DNA from: WS-2 sp036507005 | Lineage (GTDB): Bacteria; Eisenbacteria; RBG-16-71-46 | NCBI GenBank assembly: GCA_036507005.1 | Contig: DASXQT010000061.1 | Location: 106,978 to 170,977 of the forward strand | DNA length: 64,000 bases | Direction of reading: 5' to 3' | Shown here: positions 1 through 9,568 of the stretch, one piece after another | Layout: each line of letters opens with the position of its first letter | How positions within the stretch are numbered: position 1 is the first letter of the stretch | Position numbers and translations under genes: made by a program | The notes under the pieces: generated by a model | The model's input: the letters and a program-made list of their open reading frames with translations, nothing else | Databases searched by the model: none | What the model was told of the DNA's origin: nothing

Positions 1-2214
1 CTGTTGCGCGGCCCGCTCCTGCTGCTCGGCCCGGGCCTTCGCCTCCTCGGCCTCGCGCTCGCCTTCGCGCTGCTGCCCGTTCTGCGCCTGGTCCCTCTCC
101 GCCTGCTGGCCGGCGTCGCGCGGCGGCTCCTTCTCGGCCGCCCGGTCCTGGTTCTCGGCCCGGGTGCCGGAGCTGTCGGCGCCGTGCTCGCGGTTGAGCG
201 CGTCCTGCCGCTCCTGCAGCTCCTTCATGCGCTGGGCGAGCGATTCGAGCTTCTCCTCCTGGCGGAGCTGCTTGAGCAGCTCGAGGGTGCGCTCCAGGTT
301 CTCGAGCATGTCGCGGTTCTGCTCGCGCCACTCGGGGAGCTGCTGCTCGAGCGGGCGGCGGTCGAGGCGCTCGAGGGCTTCGCGCATGCGCTTCAGGGCC
401 TCGCGGAACTCGGGCGACTGGATCTGCTCCACCAGCTCCGCCATCTCGCGGAGCTTGGCGGTCATCTGCTGGTTGAAGGCGTCGCGCTCGGCGGCCTGCT
501 CGATGCTCTCCCGCAGGCGCTCCGAGGCCTCGTCGATCTGGCGCGTCATGTCCTGCTGGCGGTCGAGCGCGCTCTTCAGCTCCTCGCTGCGCTCGTACGC
601 CGGGGCGCTGGGGGGCGCGTCGCGGGGGGCGACCTGACGGCTCATCCGGTCGAGCGACTTCTGCAGTTCGCGCGCCTTGTCGGCCACCTTCTCGAGCGTG
701 CTCTGCACGCCGCTCTGCGTGGCGTCCACGTGCTCGTAGAGCTCGGCGAGCGAGGGGAAGCGCAGCTCGAAGGTGGGCGAGAACGTGCTGCTCCGCCCCG
801 AGACCGCGTTGTCGTCGAGCAGCTCGAAGCGGAAGCTCGCGGTCTCGCCCGGGAGCAGACCGAGCGCGGACGCGTCCCAGCTCCCCTGGAAGTGGGCTTC
901 GCGCGGCTGGCCGTCGAAGCGCGCGAGCGGGACGTTGGTCCAGGGGGCGGCCGGGTCCTTGCGGTGCTGGAGGCGCAGCTCGGACAGGCCGAGATCGTCC
1001 TCGCCCAGCACCTCGAGCGCGACCTGCTGGCCGGCCGGCAGATCGAGATCGCCCTCCGGGGCGCGCACCGCGATCACGGGCGGGGCGTCGGGGAGCGGCG
1101 TGACGGGGTAGCGGAACCGGCCCTCGCCGCGCGGGGCACGAGCGCGCAGCTCGTACTCGCCCTCGCGCTCGATCGGGATCTCCCCCTGCCAGCGCCGCGG
1201 CGTGAGCGCCGTGAACCGACCGGGAGCACCTCCCGGGAGCCGCGCCTCGAGGGCTTCGAGGTCGCGGTCGAAGGTGATCTCGAGCCGGGCGCGCGCGCCC
1301 TTGAGGGCCGCGAGATCGCCGCGGGTCGCGGCGCCGCGCTGCACCGGGAGCCGGGCGTAGGGGGGCGATTGGATCTCGATCTCGAACGAGAGCGGCATGG
1401 GCTCCCCGGCCATCGTGATGTGGTAGGTCGGGCTCGCGAGGCCCGCGGCCCGCACCCGGTAGTCCTCCTCGCGCGTGAGCTGGGTGAGGTCGAACCGCCA
1501 GCGGCGCTCGCCGCCCGGGGCCGCGCCCTCCGGCACCGCCTCGACTCCGGGGCCTCCGCGCTCGATGCGGGGGCGCTGGCGGGTGTTCCACACCCGCGCC
1601 CGCACCGCGAGCGCCGCCCCGGGGGTGACGCGCACCGAGCCGGGCTCGATCACCATGCGCACCGGCGGGGCGGCGAGCGCCGGGTTCCACAGGGTGCGCC
1701 ACGAGCGCGAGACGCGCGCCGGGCTCGCCACGCCCATCGCCAGCACCACCGCGAGCGCGGCGCCGAGGACGAGCCCGGGGGCGCGCGGCTCGAGCCGGGG
1801 CGAGAGCTGCTCGAGCGGCACCGAGCCGAGCCGCCGCCCGGCCTCCGCGCGCAGCGCCTGGGCCAGCTCCTCGGAGGTGTCGCGCGGCGCGCGGCGCTCG
1901 AAGTCGAGGGCGTTGCGGAGCCACGAGCGCACCTCGGGGAACCGCTGCTCGATCCGCTCGAGGTAGCCGTCGAAGCCGAGCGAGAGCCGGGCGGCGGCGC
2001 GCGCGGCCCAGGCCGGCGCCCCGAGGCCCGCCAGCGCCACGACCGCGAGCCGCACCGAAGCGGCCGCGGGCCCCATCGCGACCAGCGTCCCGGCCGCCAC
2101 GGCCAGCGCCAGGAATGCCGCGACCGCGGCCGCCGCCCGCAGCCCCAGGCGCAGCGCCAGCGCGCGGGTCCGGGCGCCGTAACGGGCACTGAGGGTGCGG
2201 AGGAGTGGAGTCAT
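1..2214 (-). CDS. DUF4175-like membrane/coiled-coil protein (3' partial)
   Basis: The gene enters from the window edge, so the C-terminus is missing; 738 codons are visible from the ATG at 2214. The N-terminus has two hydrophobic segments (about residues 17-70) and a third near 140-165. A long beta-rich periplasmic-looking part follows, and from about residue 485 a charged Glu/Gln/Arg-rich coiled coil runs to the edge. This architecture matches the DUF4175/TIGR02302 family, which often sits next to DUF4159, MoxR and BatA-type genes; its function is not established. It lies 48 bases downstream of the DUF4159 gene on the same strand, so co-transcription is likely. The family call is from overall architecture, not a search. 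Confidence 0.75.
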   Translation of the reverse strand, partial: MTPLLRTLSARYGARTRALALRLGLRAAAAVAAFLALAVAAGTLVAMGPAAASVRLAVVALAGLGAPAWAARAAARLSLGFDGYLERIEQRFPEVRSWLRNALDFERRAPRDTSEELAQALRAEAGRRLGSVPLEQLSPRLEPRAPGLVLGAALAVVLAMGVASPARVSRSWRTLWNPALAAPPVRMVIEPGSVRVTPGAALAVRARVWNTRQRPRIERGGPGVEAVPEGAAPGGERRWRFDLTQLTREEDYRVRAAGLASPTYHITMAGEPMPLSFEIEIQSPPYARLPVQRGAATRGDLAALKGARARLEITFDRDLEALEARLPGGAPGRFTALTPRRWQGEIPIEREGEYELRARAPRGEGRFRYPVTPLPDAPPVIAVRAPEGDLDLPAGQQVALEVLGEDDLGLSELRLQHRKDPAAPWTNVPLARFDGQPREAHFQGSWDASALGLLPGETASFRFELLDDNAVSGRSSTFSPTFELRFPSLAELYEHVDATQSGVQSTLEKVADKARELQKSLDRMSRQVAPRDAPPSAPAYERSEELKSALDRQQDMTRQIDEASERLRESIEQAAERDAFNQQMTAKLREMAELVEQIQSPEFREALKRMREALERLDRRPLEQQLPEWREQNRDMLENLERTLELLKQLRQEEKLESLAQRMKELQERQDALNREHGADSSGTRAENQDRAAEKEPPRDAGQQAERDQAQNGQQREGEREAEEAKARAEQQERAAQQ

Positions 2215-2262
2215 GCGCGGGCGGCTGTCCATGGGAGTCGCGCCGCCCGGCTCGGGGCGGCT

Positions 2263-3006
2263 TCAGTGAGTGAGGGCGTACTGCGCGATGTTGATCGCGG
2301 CGCGCAGCGCGGCCTCCCTCTTGTCCGGGGGATCGTGGTGGATTTCCTCATCCTCCAGGCCGTCTCCCAGGTCGCAATCGAAGCTAAAGAATACAACCAG
2401 CCTTCCGTCGTGGACAATGCCGAACGCGCGGGCCGGGCCCCCGCTGTGCTCATGTATTTTCGGCAATCCCCCGGGCAAATCGTAAAGCTGGTGAAAAATC
2501 GGATGGGAAAAAGGCAGCTCCACGATCGGCGAGTCCGGGAACAGACGCTTCATCTCGCGCCGGAACGAAGGCTCGATCCCGAAATCGTCGTCCACCCACA
2601 GGAACCCCCCGGAGGTGAGGTAGCGCCGCAGGTTGGCGACCTCGGTGGGGGTGAACTTCATGTTCCCGTGGCCGCACGCGAACAGAAACGGGTACTGGAA
2701 GAGCGCGGCCGAGCCCGGCTCGGCGACCGCCTCGCGGTCGCCCGCGACCGGGATCGAGGTCCGCTCGCGAAGCCCGCGCAGCAGGTTCACCATCGAGGTG
2801 CGGTCCTCGTACCAGTCGCCGCCCCCGCCGTACTTGAGGCGGGCGATCGAGAAGTCCCGCGCACCGGGCGGAGGCACGTCGGCGCGTGCCGCGGGAGGGG
2901 GCGCCGTGAGCGCGCCGAGCGCCGCGAGAGCCGCTCCCGCCGCGACCGCGGTCAGGCTGAGGAACGCGGTGCGTCCGAAGCGAGGCGGCCGCCGTCCGTC
3001 ATTCAT
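2263..3006 (-). CDS. DUF4159 domain protein with signal peptide
   Basis: A 247-residue protein. The N-terminus is basic with a hydrophobic stretch ending near an Ala-Arg-Ala site (about residue 41), so it is probably exported. The remainder is a typical DUF4159 domain: it starts with FSIARLKYGGGGDWY, has the central FACGHGN and GGFLWVDDDFG motifs, and ends in a segment rich in acidic residues. DUF4159 proteins resemble glutamine-amidotransferase-like folds and usually sit in MoxR/BatA/DUF4175 clusters; no enzymatic activity is established. The start at 3006 gives the signal peptide and leaves a 62-base gap after the upstream lipoprotein gene. It is followed by the DUF4175-like gene. Confidence 0.88.
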   Translation of the reverse strand: MNDGRRPPRFGRTAFLSLTAVAAGAALAALGALTAPPPAARADVPPPGARDFSIARLKYGGGGDWYEDRTSMVNLLRGLRERTSIPVAGDREAVAEPGSAALFQYPFLFACGHGNMKFTPTEVANLRRYLTSGGFLWVDDDFGIEPSFRREMKRLFPDSPIVELPFSHPIFHQLYDLPGGLPKIHEHSGGPARAFGIVHDGRLVVFFSFDCDLGDGLEDEEIHHDPPDKREAALRAAINIAQYALTH

Positions 3007-3068
3007 GCCGTTCCTTCGCGGCCGCGGCTCCGTGGAGCCGTTCGCCACCGTTCCGCGCTCCGATCCTT

Positions 3069-4211
3069 CTAGGGATAGCGGAACGTGATCACCTTCCCGG
3101 CGGGCGGGATCTCCTTCAGGCCGGCGAGTCCCGCCAGCGTCGGGCTCGCGCCCGACCGCGGGAGAACGTGGGCCGCGCTCGAGCCGGGGAGCGCCCGGAG
3201 CGGGCCGGCGAGAGGCGCGTTCGTCGATGGCCGGGGGAAGACGTACGAGCCGTAGTAGAACACCCGGTAGTTGCTGATGTCGTCCGCGATCCAGACCGGG
3301 TCCCCGAGCGTGTAGGCGATGAATCTCCCCTGGCAGTCGAGGGCCGAGATCCGGATCAGGAAGCCTCCGGCGATTCCCGCCGGGCCGCGCAGCGTCAGGA
3401 AGCTCTCCCCGTCCGGTCCCAGCGCGCAGGGCCTGCCGGTCTCGGGGACGTAGACGAGCAGCAGGTCGCTCGACCTGCCGTCCCAGATGGGCGCCGGGGC
3501 CCCGCTCGTGAACTGGTCGCTGCCGCGGGAATCGCTCCGGCCCCGGTAGAAGTGGATGAAGTAGCCGGCGGCGGAGGGAACCGCGGGGAAGGTGAAGACC
3601 AGCGTCGAGTCGTTGCTCCCCGTGAAGTTCACCGGGATGTTGTACAGGCTGGCCGCAGTCTGCAGGGGCGACGGAGCCGTGTTCGTGACCGGCGCGTTCA
3701 CGGTCACCACGCCCCCCACCACGCCGCGCGCCGAGTATCGGTCCGACGCGGCGGCCGACGCATTCTCGTCCACGAACGAATACTTCTCCCATCCCGTGTC
3801 CAGCCACCGCCTCGAGGGGAGCACGAAGTAGTCGTAGAGCTGGTCGATGCCGCCCGAGCCCTCGCCCTTCCAGATCTGATACGCGTCCGCCGCCGTGCTG
3901 TCGAAGACCACGCCGCGCACCCAGGTGGTGTCGCCCTCGAACGCCGGTTCGACGGCGTAGAGCGTGTCCCCGGGGCTGGGTCCGGCGGGATGCGTCGGGT
4001 CGATCGGCTTGTACTCCCGATAGAGGAAGATCGGGTTGGGGAGGTTCTTGAACGTCGTCAGGAAGGACAACGGCGTCGTCTTTCCCTCCGGCGTGACGAA
4101 GCCCGGGTCGAGCGTGGTCTTCTTGCTCGCGCAGCCGGCCCCGAGGAGGCCGAGTGCGAGACCGAGAGCGAGAGCCCGGGAGCCTGGGCGCATCGAACGT
4201 TCCTCCGTCAC
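3069..4211 (-). CDS. Predicted lipoprotein, unknown function
   Basis: Function not recognised. The N-terminus is a lipoprotein signal: basic start, hydrophobic core, then LLGAGC with the lipidated Cys at about residue 26. The mature part is about 350 residues, rich in Gly, Pro, Ser and aromatic residues, and looks like an all-beta extracytoplasmic protein. The ATG at 4211 overlaps the secF stop by four bases (ATGA), implying translational coupling. A second ATG six codons later (4193) would give a more standard signal peptide, so the exact start is uncertain. Placement between secF and DUF4159 suggests an envelope role, by context only. Confidence 0.8.
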   Translation of the reverse strand: MTEERSMRPGSRALALGLALGLLGAGCASKKTTLDPGFVTPEGKTTPLSFLTTFKNLPNPIFLYREYKPIDPTHPAGPSPGDTLYAVEPAFEGDTTWVRGVVFDSTAADAYQIWKGEGSGGIDQLYDYFVLPSRRWLDTGWEKYSFVDENASAAASDRYSARGVVGGVVTVNAPVTNTAPSPLQTAASLYNIPVNFTGSNDSTLVFTFPAVPSAAGYFIHFYRGRSDSRGSDQFTSGAPAPIWDGRSSDLLLVYVPETGRPCALGPDGESFLTLRGPAGIAGGFLIRISALDCQGRFIAYTLGDPVWIADDISNYRVFYYGSYVFPRPSTNAPLAGPLRALPGSSAAHVLPRSGASPTLAGLAGLKEIPPAGKVITFRYP

Positions 4212-5128
4212 TCCGCCTGGATGCCCTTGCGGCGGTCGATGGCGATCCAGCTCTCGAGCGCGAGCGCGCTCGCGACGTAAACCGACGAGTAGGTGCCGAA
4301 CACCACCCCGACCAGCATCGCGAACGAGAAATCACGCAGCACCTCGCCGCCCCACACGTACAGCGCGAGCGCGGTGAGGAACACCGTGAACGACGTGATG
4401 ACCGTGCGGGACAGGGTCTCGTTCACCGCGATGTCCATTACCCGGGAGTGCTTCTCCCGGCGCAGCGCCTTGTTGCGCTCCCGGATGCGGTCGAACACCA
4501 CGATCGTGTCGTTGATCGAATACCCGGCGATGGTGAGGAGCGCGGCCAGCACGGTCAGCGACACCTCCCGCCCGGTGAAGCACAGCATCCCCAGGGTGAC
4601 GAAGACGTCGTGGAACAGCGCCACCACGGCGCCGAACGCGTACTTGAACTCGTAGCGCCAGCCCACGAAGACCAGGATCGCCCCCAGGCTCCCGAGGATC
4701 GCCCAGATCGCCTTGCTGCGCAGCTCGCTTCCCACCTTGGGTCCCACCGCCTCGGTGCGCCGCAGCTCGACCCCGGTGCCCGGGGCCTGCTTCTCGATCG
4801 CGTCGTGCACGCGGGTCAGCACGTCGCCCTGGTTCTCGGTGTGCTGCACCCGGATCAGGAACTCGTTGCGGCTCTCGCCGGTCATCTGCTGGAGCTCCGC
4901 GCCCTTGAGCCCGCCGGCGTCCAGCGCCTGCCGCACCTGATCCGCGGGCAGCACGTGCCCGAGACGGATCTGGAGCAGCGTGCCGCCGGTGAAGTCCACG
5001 CTGTACTTCGGCCCGCCGTGCGCGACGAGCCACACGGCGGTGGCGACCACGATCGACCCCGACACGAGGTACGCGTAACGGCGGTACCGCATGAACGGGA
5101 GGTTGGTTCCGATCAGGAGCTGGAACAT
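4208..5128 (-). CDS. secF: Protein translocase subunit SecF
   Basis: SecF pairs with SecD to form the membrane complex that uses the proton gradient to help pull proteins through SecYEG. The 306-residue length is normal. The N-terminal transmembrane helix is followed by the SecF signature VDFTGG, a periplasmic P4 domain, and a cluster of five C-terminal transmembrane helices. These carry the family motifs YSINDTIVVFDRIRE and NETLSRT. It starts 19 bases after the secD stop, so it is in the same operon. Its stop overlaps the next gene's start. Confidence 0.97.
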   Translation of the reverse strand: MFQLLIGTNLPFMRYRRYAYLVSGSIVVATAVWLVAHGGPKYSVDFTGGTLLQIRLGHVLPADQVRQALDAGGLKGAELQQMTGESRNEFLIRVQHTENQGDVLTRVHDAIEKQAPGTGVELRRTEAVGPKVGSELRSKAIWAILGSLGAILVFVGWRYEFKYAFGAVVALFHDVFVTLGMLCFTGREVSLTVLAALLTIAGYSINDTIVVFDRIRERNKALRREKHSRVMDIAVNETLSRTVITSFTVFLTALALYVWGGEVLRDFSFAMLVGVVFGTYSSVYVASALALESWIAIDRRKGIQAE

Positions 5129-5147
5129 GGATCGCGCCTCGCCTGGG

Positions 5148-6704
5148 TCAGATGCTGAGCCGCTCGACCGGACCGCGGTCCAGCATGAAGTCGAAGATCA
5201 TCCGCGTGAACACCACGGCGGTGAACATGTTGGCGAGGAGCCCGATGATCAGGGTGACGGCGAACCCCTTGACCGGGCCCGTGCCGAAGCCGAGCAGGAA
5301 CAGGGCGCTCAGGATCGTCGTCACGTGGGCGTCGAGAATGGTGCGGAAGGCGCGGTCGTAGCCCAGCCCCACCGCCTGGCGCACGCTCCTCTGGTTGCGC
5401 AGCTCCTCACGGATCCGCTCGAAGATGAGCACGTTGGTGTCCACCGCCATGCCCACGGTCAGCACCAGCCCGGCGATCCCGGGCAGGGTGAGCGTCCCGC
5501 CGAAGCCCGCCAGGGCGGCGATCACGTAGAGCACGTTGAGCAGCAGCGCGGCGATCGCGATCACGCCCGAGAGCTGGTAGTAGACCAGCATGAACACCAC
5601 GACCAGCGCGCTCCCGATCAGGCCGGCGGTGAGTCCCTCCTGGATCGAGTCGCTCCCGAGCGAAGGCCCCACCGAGCGCTCCTCGATGATGTGGACCGGC
5701 GCCGGCAGCGCGCCCGCCTTGAGGACGATGGCGAGGTCGCGGGCCTCCGCGATGTCGAAGTTGCCGCTGATCTTCGCGTCCCCGGAGGGGATGCGCTCGC
5801 GGATCACGGGCGCCGAGTTCACCAGGCCGTCGAGCACGATCGCGAGCTGGCGGCCCACGTTGTTTCCCGTGACGCGCGCGAAATCGGCGCGGCCGCGCGG
5901 GGTGAGCTTCATGCCCACCGCCATCGCCCCCGGCGAATCCTGATCGGGCTCGGCGATCGCGCTCGAGATCGTGCCGCCGGTCATCTCGGGCTCGCGCTTG
6001 AGGAGGTGGAGGCTTCGCCCGGTCACGCCCTGCCGCTCCTCGTCGGGCTTGCCCCACACCAGCTTCGAGTCGGCCGGGAGAATCGAGTCGATCCCCGCGG
6101 TGGCCATCAGCTTCTCGACCGCCGGCAGCTCCTCGTTGCTGATGAAGGCCGAGCTCCCGAGGTCGTGGAAGTGCGCCGTGAGCGGCGTGCGCCGCAGCGA
6201 GGTGTCGAGCCCGGCCGCCACCCCGCGCGCGGCGAGGAAGGAGTCCAGCCGGTCGAACACGTTCTTCGCCTCCTCGGGCGTGCGCACCAGGTAGAACTCG
6301 AGCAGCGCCGTCTTGCCGATGAGATCGATCGCCCGCTGCCGGTCGGTGAGGCCGGGAAGCTGGACCACGATCCGGTCCTCGCCCTGGCGCTGGATCAGCG
6401 GCTCGGCCACGCCGAACTGGTCCACGCGGTTGCGGATGATCTCCATCGCGCGCTCCGGAGCGTCCTTGGCCTCCGCGGCGCTGAGCCGCGAGCGATCCAC
6501 CTCGAGCACGAGGTGCATGCCGCCCTGGAGATCGAGGCCGAGGTGGATGGCCTTGTGACGGAGGTCGGAGAGATCCTTCGGCGGGAGCGCGGCCTGCTGG
6601 GTGGCCGTCAGCGAGTAGAGGCGGTACGAGGGCCACAGGTAGATCAGGCTCGCGGCGGTGACGACCACCACCCCCGCGAGCTTCCACTGATCGGTGCGGG
6701 TCAT
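5148..6704 (-). CDS. secD: Protein translocase subunit SecD
   Basis: SecD partner of the adjacent SecF. It is 518 residues with one N-terminal transmembrane helix (about 9-27), a large periplasmic P1 region beginning with LGLDLQGGMHLVLEV, and five C-terminal helices carrying GMAVDTNVLIFERIREE. The VGPSLG motif precedes the membrane domain, as is usual. The ATG at 6704 has a promoter upstream with a leader of about 84 bases. It is the first gene of the five-gene minus-strand operon. Confidence 0.97.
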   Translation of the reverse strand: MTRTDQWKLAGVVVVTAASLIYLWPSYRLYSLTATQQAALPPKDLSDLRHKAIHLGLDLQGGMHLVLEVDRSRLSAAEAKDAPERAMEIIRNRVDQFGVAEPLIQRQGEDRIVVQLPGLTDRQRAIDLIGKTALLEFYLVRTPEEAKNVFDRLDSFLAARGVAAGLDTSLRRTPLTAHFHDLGSSAFISNEELPAVEKLMATAGIDSILPADSKLVWGKPDEERQGVTGRSLHLLKREPEMTGGTISSAIAEPDQDSPGAMAVGMKLTPRGRADFARVTGNNVGRQLAIVLDGLVNSAPVIRERIPSGDAKISGNFDIAEARDLAIVLKAGALPAPVHIIEERSVGPSLGSDSIQEGLTAGLIGSALVVVFMLVYYQLSGVIAIAALLLNVLYVIAALAGFGGTLTLPGIAGLVLTVGMAVDTNVLIFERIREELRNQRSVRQAVGLGYDRAFRTILDAHVTTILSALFLLGFGTGPVKGFAVTLIIGLLANMFTAVVFTRMIFDFMLDRGPVERLSI

Positions 6705-6794
6705 GCGATTCCCCCGGACGCACTCAGCCGCCGGTGAACCCTAGAGGTGAGGACGACCGGCGGCTCCTTCGCGCATGGGCAAAATGAGGGCGGC

Positions 6795-6823
6795 AGTCTA
6801 CGGTCGCCCGTGGGGGGTGTCAA
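6795..6823 (-). promoter_or_regulatory. Sigma-70-type promoter for the secD operon
   Basis: On the minus strand, TTGACA (6823-6818) is followed by a 17-base spacer and TAGACT (6800-6795). This is a perfect -35 and a 4/6 -10. It lies about 84 bases before the secD start. The 522-base gap 6705-7226 holds this promoter and the opposing one at 7135-7163; I see no convincing gene in it. Confidence 0.7.
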
Positions 6824-7134
6824 CGACGAGACACGCAAACCGGGACTGGGGCCGGTTGGCGGCCGGCCCCGGAGAGGCGATCTTCGTCACTCGGTGGGTT
6901 CGGGGTGAGGGAAGTGGAGCGCGGATGTCTGTGGGATCCCGGTTGCGATGATGCAGCGGCAGGCGCGTCCCGCAACAACCGTTCCCGCGCAGGCGAGGCC
7001 GCAACCGGCCCATTTCCGGCTCTTCGGCGGGAAGTGCGCGTCCGCGGGCCGACGCCTCCGACCACACGCGGTTGCCGCCGCGCACATCTTCAGGAGCCGG
7101 AAGGAACGCCGGGCGCACGGGCGGCAGAACGCGC

Positions 7135-7163
7135 TGGACACCCCCGGAGGCGATTCCTATACT
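7135..7163 (+). promoter_or_regulatory. Sigma-70-type promoter for the outer-membrane protein/guaB unit
   Basis: TGGACA (7135-7140), a 17-base spacer, and TATACT (7158-7163): 5/6 at both boxes. The predicted start of transcription is about 57 bases before the ATG at 7227. Confidence 0.7.
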
Positions 7164-7226
7164 GCCGCGCTCATCGTACCGGGCCCACCGTTCCACCTCC
7201 CTGAGCGGACGAGGAGCCTCCCTGGA

Positions 7227-7982
7227 ATGATTTCACCTGTCGGCCGAGTGGGCAGCGTCTTGTTCGCGCTGCTCGCAGGGGCATCGCTGTGCGCGGCCGC
7301 GGAGCCGGCCTACGGCCCGCGCCACGGCGGCATCGGCGGCCTGATCGGCGGATCGCAGGTCTTCGCCGACGGCGACTACTCGAACGCGCGCACCCCGTCC
7401 ATGGAGTTCGGCGACATCGACGCGCGGCCGCGGCTGGCCTTTGGCGCCAACCTCCGCTATATCATCAAACCGTGGCTGCGCTGGCAGGTCAGCCCGGGGT
7501 TCTTCTGGGCCGGCTACAAGCACACCTCGCTCCTGCCCTTCCGGGACCTCAACTTTCCCGCCGATCTCACCAAGGAGAAGATCCTGACGCTGGTCATGCC
7601 CGTCTCGGCCCAGATTCAGGTGACCCGCCACAGGGGAGACTGGCTCTATCACGTGGGCGCGGGCCCGGGAGTCTACCGGGTGTGGATCGAGAACCGCCGC
7701 AAGGTGCTGAAGGATCCGTTCACGAAGAGGCTCCACCGCGGCTTCTATCCCGGCGTGAGCGCCCAGCTCGGGGCCGAGCGCTTCTTCTCCGCCGTGCCGG
7801 CGACCTCGATCGAGGTCTCGGCCGCGGGGCACTGGGCGTTCGCCGACCGGCCGGACCAGTTCCCTTCGGGCTACAACAGCGCGCTGCTCGGCGCCGAGCT
7901 CAAGGTCGGCGCCAACTACTACTTCGAGCTGAAGCGCTTCGTGAAGAAGAAGTCCGAGACCGCGGTGCCGGGCGCGAAATGA
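7227..7982 (+). CDS. Outer-membrane beta-barrel protein (PorT-like)
   Basis: A 251-residue exported protein. The N-terminal signal peptide ends around ASLCAAAEP (residues 14-22). The mature part alternates hydrophobic and polar residues with many aromatics and closes with GANYYFELKRF, typical of small outer-membrane barrels (PorT/OmpW-like folds). The ATG at 7227 is chosen over longer starts because it gives the signal peptide, has GAGGAG ten bases upstream, and follows a good promoter. The exact function is unknown. It precedes guaB with a 54-base gap; co-transcription is possible but functionally unexplained. Confidence 0.75.
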   Translation: MISPVGRVGSVLFALLAGASLCAAAEPAYGPRHGGIGGLIGGSQVFADGDYSNARTPSMEFGDIDARPRLAFGANLRYIIKPWLRWQVSPGFFWAGYKHTSLLPFRDLNFPADLTKEKILTLVMPVSAQIQVTRHRGDWLYHVGAGPGVYRVWIENRRKVLKDPFTKRLHRGFYPGVSAQLGAERFFSAVPATSIEVSAAGHWAFADRPDQFPSGYNSALLGAELKVGANYYFELKRFVKKKSETAVPGAK

Positions 7983-8036
7983 GCGACCGCGACCCCGGGG
8001 CGCGCGCCGCCGCGGCGTCGCAAGGCTGAGGGCGCG

Positions 8037-9524
8037 ATGAGCGAGCGCGTCGGGTGGGAGGAGAAGGTGGGGCCCGAGGCCCTGACCTTCGACGACGTGC
8101 TGCTCGTGCCCCGGCTCTCCGAGGTCCATCCCCGCGAGACCGACGTTCGCACCCGCTTCTCGCGCCGCATCCCGCTCAACGTCCCGATCGTGAGCGCCGC
8201 CATGGACACGGTGACCGAGTCCGAGCTCGCGATCGCCCTGGCGCGCGAGGGCGGGATCGGCGTGATCCACAAGAACTTCGCGATCGCCGCGCAGTGCGCC
8301 GAGGTCGACCGGGTCAAGCGCTCGGAGAGCGGCATGATCCTCGACCCCGTCACCCTGCCGCCGGGCGCCACGCTGGGCGAGGCCCGCGAGATCATGGCCC
8401 GCTTCCACGTCTCGGGGGTGCCGATCACCGAGGGCGGCAAGCTGGTCGGCATCCTCACCAACCGCGACCTGCGCTTCGAGGACCGGATGGGCCGCAAGGT
8501 CTCCGAGGTGATGACCCGCGAGGGCCTGATCACCGCGCCGGTGGGCACCACGCTCGAGCAGGCCCAGGCGATCCTGGCGAAACACCGCATCGAGAAGCTG
8601 CCGGTGGTGGACGGGGAAGGGCGCATGAAGGGGCTCATCACCGTCAAGGACATCGAGAAGCGCCGCAAGCACCCGCACGCGTGCAAGGACGGGCTCGGCC
8701 GCCTGCGGGTGGCGGCCGCGGTGGGGGCGGGCGGCGACTGCCTGGAGCGCGCGGCGGAGCTGGTGCGGGCGGGCGTCGACGCGCTCGTGGTGGACAGCGC
8801 GCACGCCCATTCGCGCGGCGTGCTCGAGGCGACCCGGGCGCTGCGCAAGCGCTTCCCCGATGTGGACCTGGTGGCCGGGAACGTGGGCACGGCCGAAGGC
8901 GCCCTGGCGGTGGCGGCCGAGGGGGCGGACGCGGTCAAGGTCGGCATGGGGCCGGGGGCGATCTGCACCACACGGGTGGTCACCGGCGCCGGCATGGCCC
9001 AGATCACCGCGGTGCTCGAGGCGGCGCGCGCGCTCGAGGGCCAGGACGTGCCCGTGATCTCGGACGGCGGCATCAAGTACACCGGCGACATCGTCAAGGC
9101 GATCGGGGCCGGCGCGCACTCGGTGATGATCGGGAGCCTGTTCGCGGGCACCGAGGAGAGCCCGGGCGAGGTGGTGCTGCTCGAGGGCCGCTCGTTCAAG
9201 GTCTACCGCGGCATGGGGTCGCTCTCGGCCATGGCCGAGGCGCAGGGGAGCCGCGAGCGCTACTTCCAGGAGAGCGCGGACGAGCTGTCCAAGCTGGTGC
9301 CCGAGGGGATCGAGGGCCGCGTGCCCTTCAAGGGCACGCTTTCCCAGTCGGTGTTCCAGATGGTGGGCGGGCTCAGGGCCGGGATGGGCTACTGCGGGGT
9401 GCGCACCATCGAGGAGCTCCGCACCCGGACCCGGTTCGTGCGGATCAGCAGCGCCGGCCTGCGCGAGAGCCACCCGCACGACGTCACCATCACCCAGGAA
9501 GCGCCCAACTACGAGCGGCGGTGA
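8037..9524 (+). CDS. guaB: Inosine-5'-monophosphate dehydrogenase
   Basis: GuaB oxidises IMP to XMP with NAD+, the committed step of GMP synthesis in the cytoplasm. The 495 residues have the usual order: N-terminal barrel half (TFDDVLLVP near residue 16), paired CBS regulatory domains at about 93-215, then the second barrel half. The catalytic loop GPGAICTTR has the reactive Cys at residue 310 (Ala replaces the usual Ser two places before). The phosphate-binding SDGGI and the flap segment YRGMGS are present. The length is normal. A hairpin right after the stop probably terminates transcription. Confidence 0.97.
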   Translation: MSERVGWEEKVGPEALTFDDVLLVPRLSEVHPRETDVRTRFSRRIPLNVPIVSAAMDTVTESELAIALAREGGIGVIHKNFAIAAQCAEVDRVKRSESGMILDPVTLPPGATLGEAREIMARFHVSGVPITEGGKLVGILTNRDLRFEDRMGRKVSEVMTREGLITAPVGTTLEQAQAILAKHRIEKLPVVDGEGRMKGLITVKDIEKRRKHPHACKDGLGRLRVAAAVGAGGDCLERAAELVRAGVDALVVDSAHAHSRGVLEATRALRKRFPDVDLVAGNVGTAEGALAVAAEGADAVKVGMGPGAICTTRVVTGAGMAQITAVLEAARALEGQDVPVISDGGIKYTGDIVKAIGAGAHSVMIGSLFAGTEESPGEVVLLEGRSFKVYRGMGSLSAMAEAQGSRERYFQESADELSKLVPEGIEGRVPFKGTLSQSVFQMVGGLRAGMGYCGVRTIEELRTRTRFVRISSAGLRESHPHDVTITQEAPNYERR

Positions 9525-9525
9525 C

Positions 9526-9550
9526 GGGCGGTGGCGGCGCCAGGCCGCCC
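9526..9550. terminator. Hairpin between convergent guaB and 9569-10333
   Basis: GGGCGGTGGC pairs with GCCA and CCGCCC across a GGC loop, with a two-base bulge. It sits two bases after the guaB stop and could serve both convergent genes. No clear U-tract follows. Confidence 0.5.
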
Positions 9551-9568
9551 CAAGCCCTCTAGTCCGGC

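Noticed and set aside
4..3072. A 1022-codon plus-strand frame over the start of the window
   Set aside because: It is antisense to the DUF4175-like and DUF4159 genes, whose families are recognisable. Its translation is Arg/Gly/Ala/Leu-rich without motifs, as expected where G+C-rich codons leave few stops on the other strand.
7980..8029. Mini-frame of 16 codons after the outer-membrane protein
   Set aside because: It starts in the ATGA of the preceding stop but has only low-complexity Ala/Arg content and no sign of conservation.
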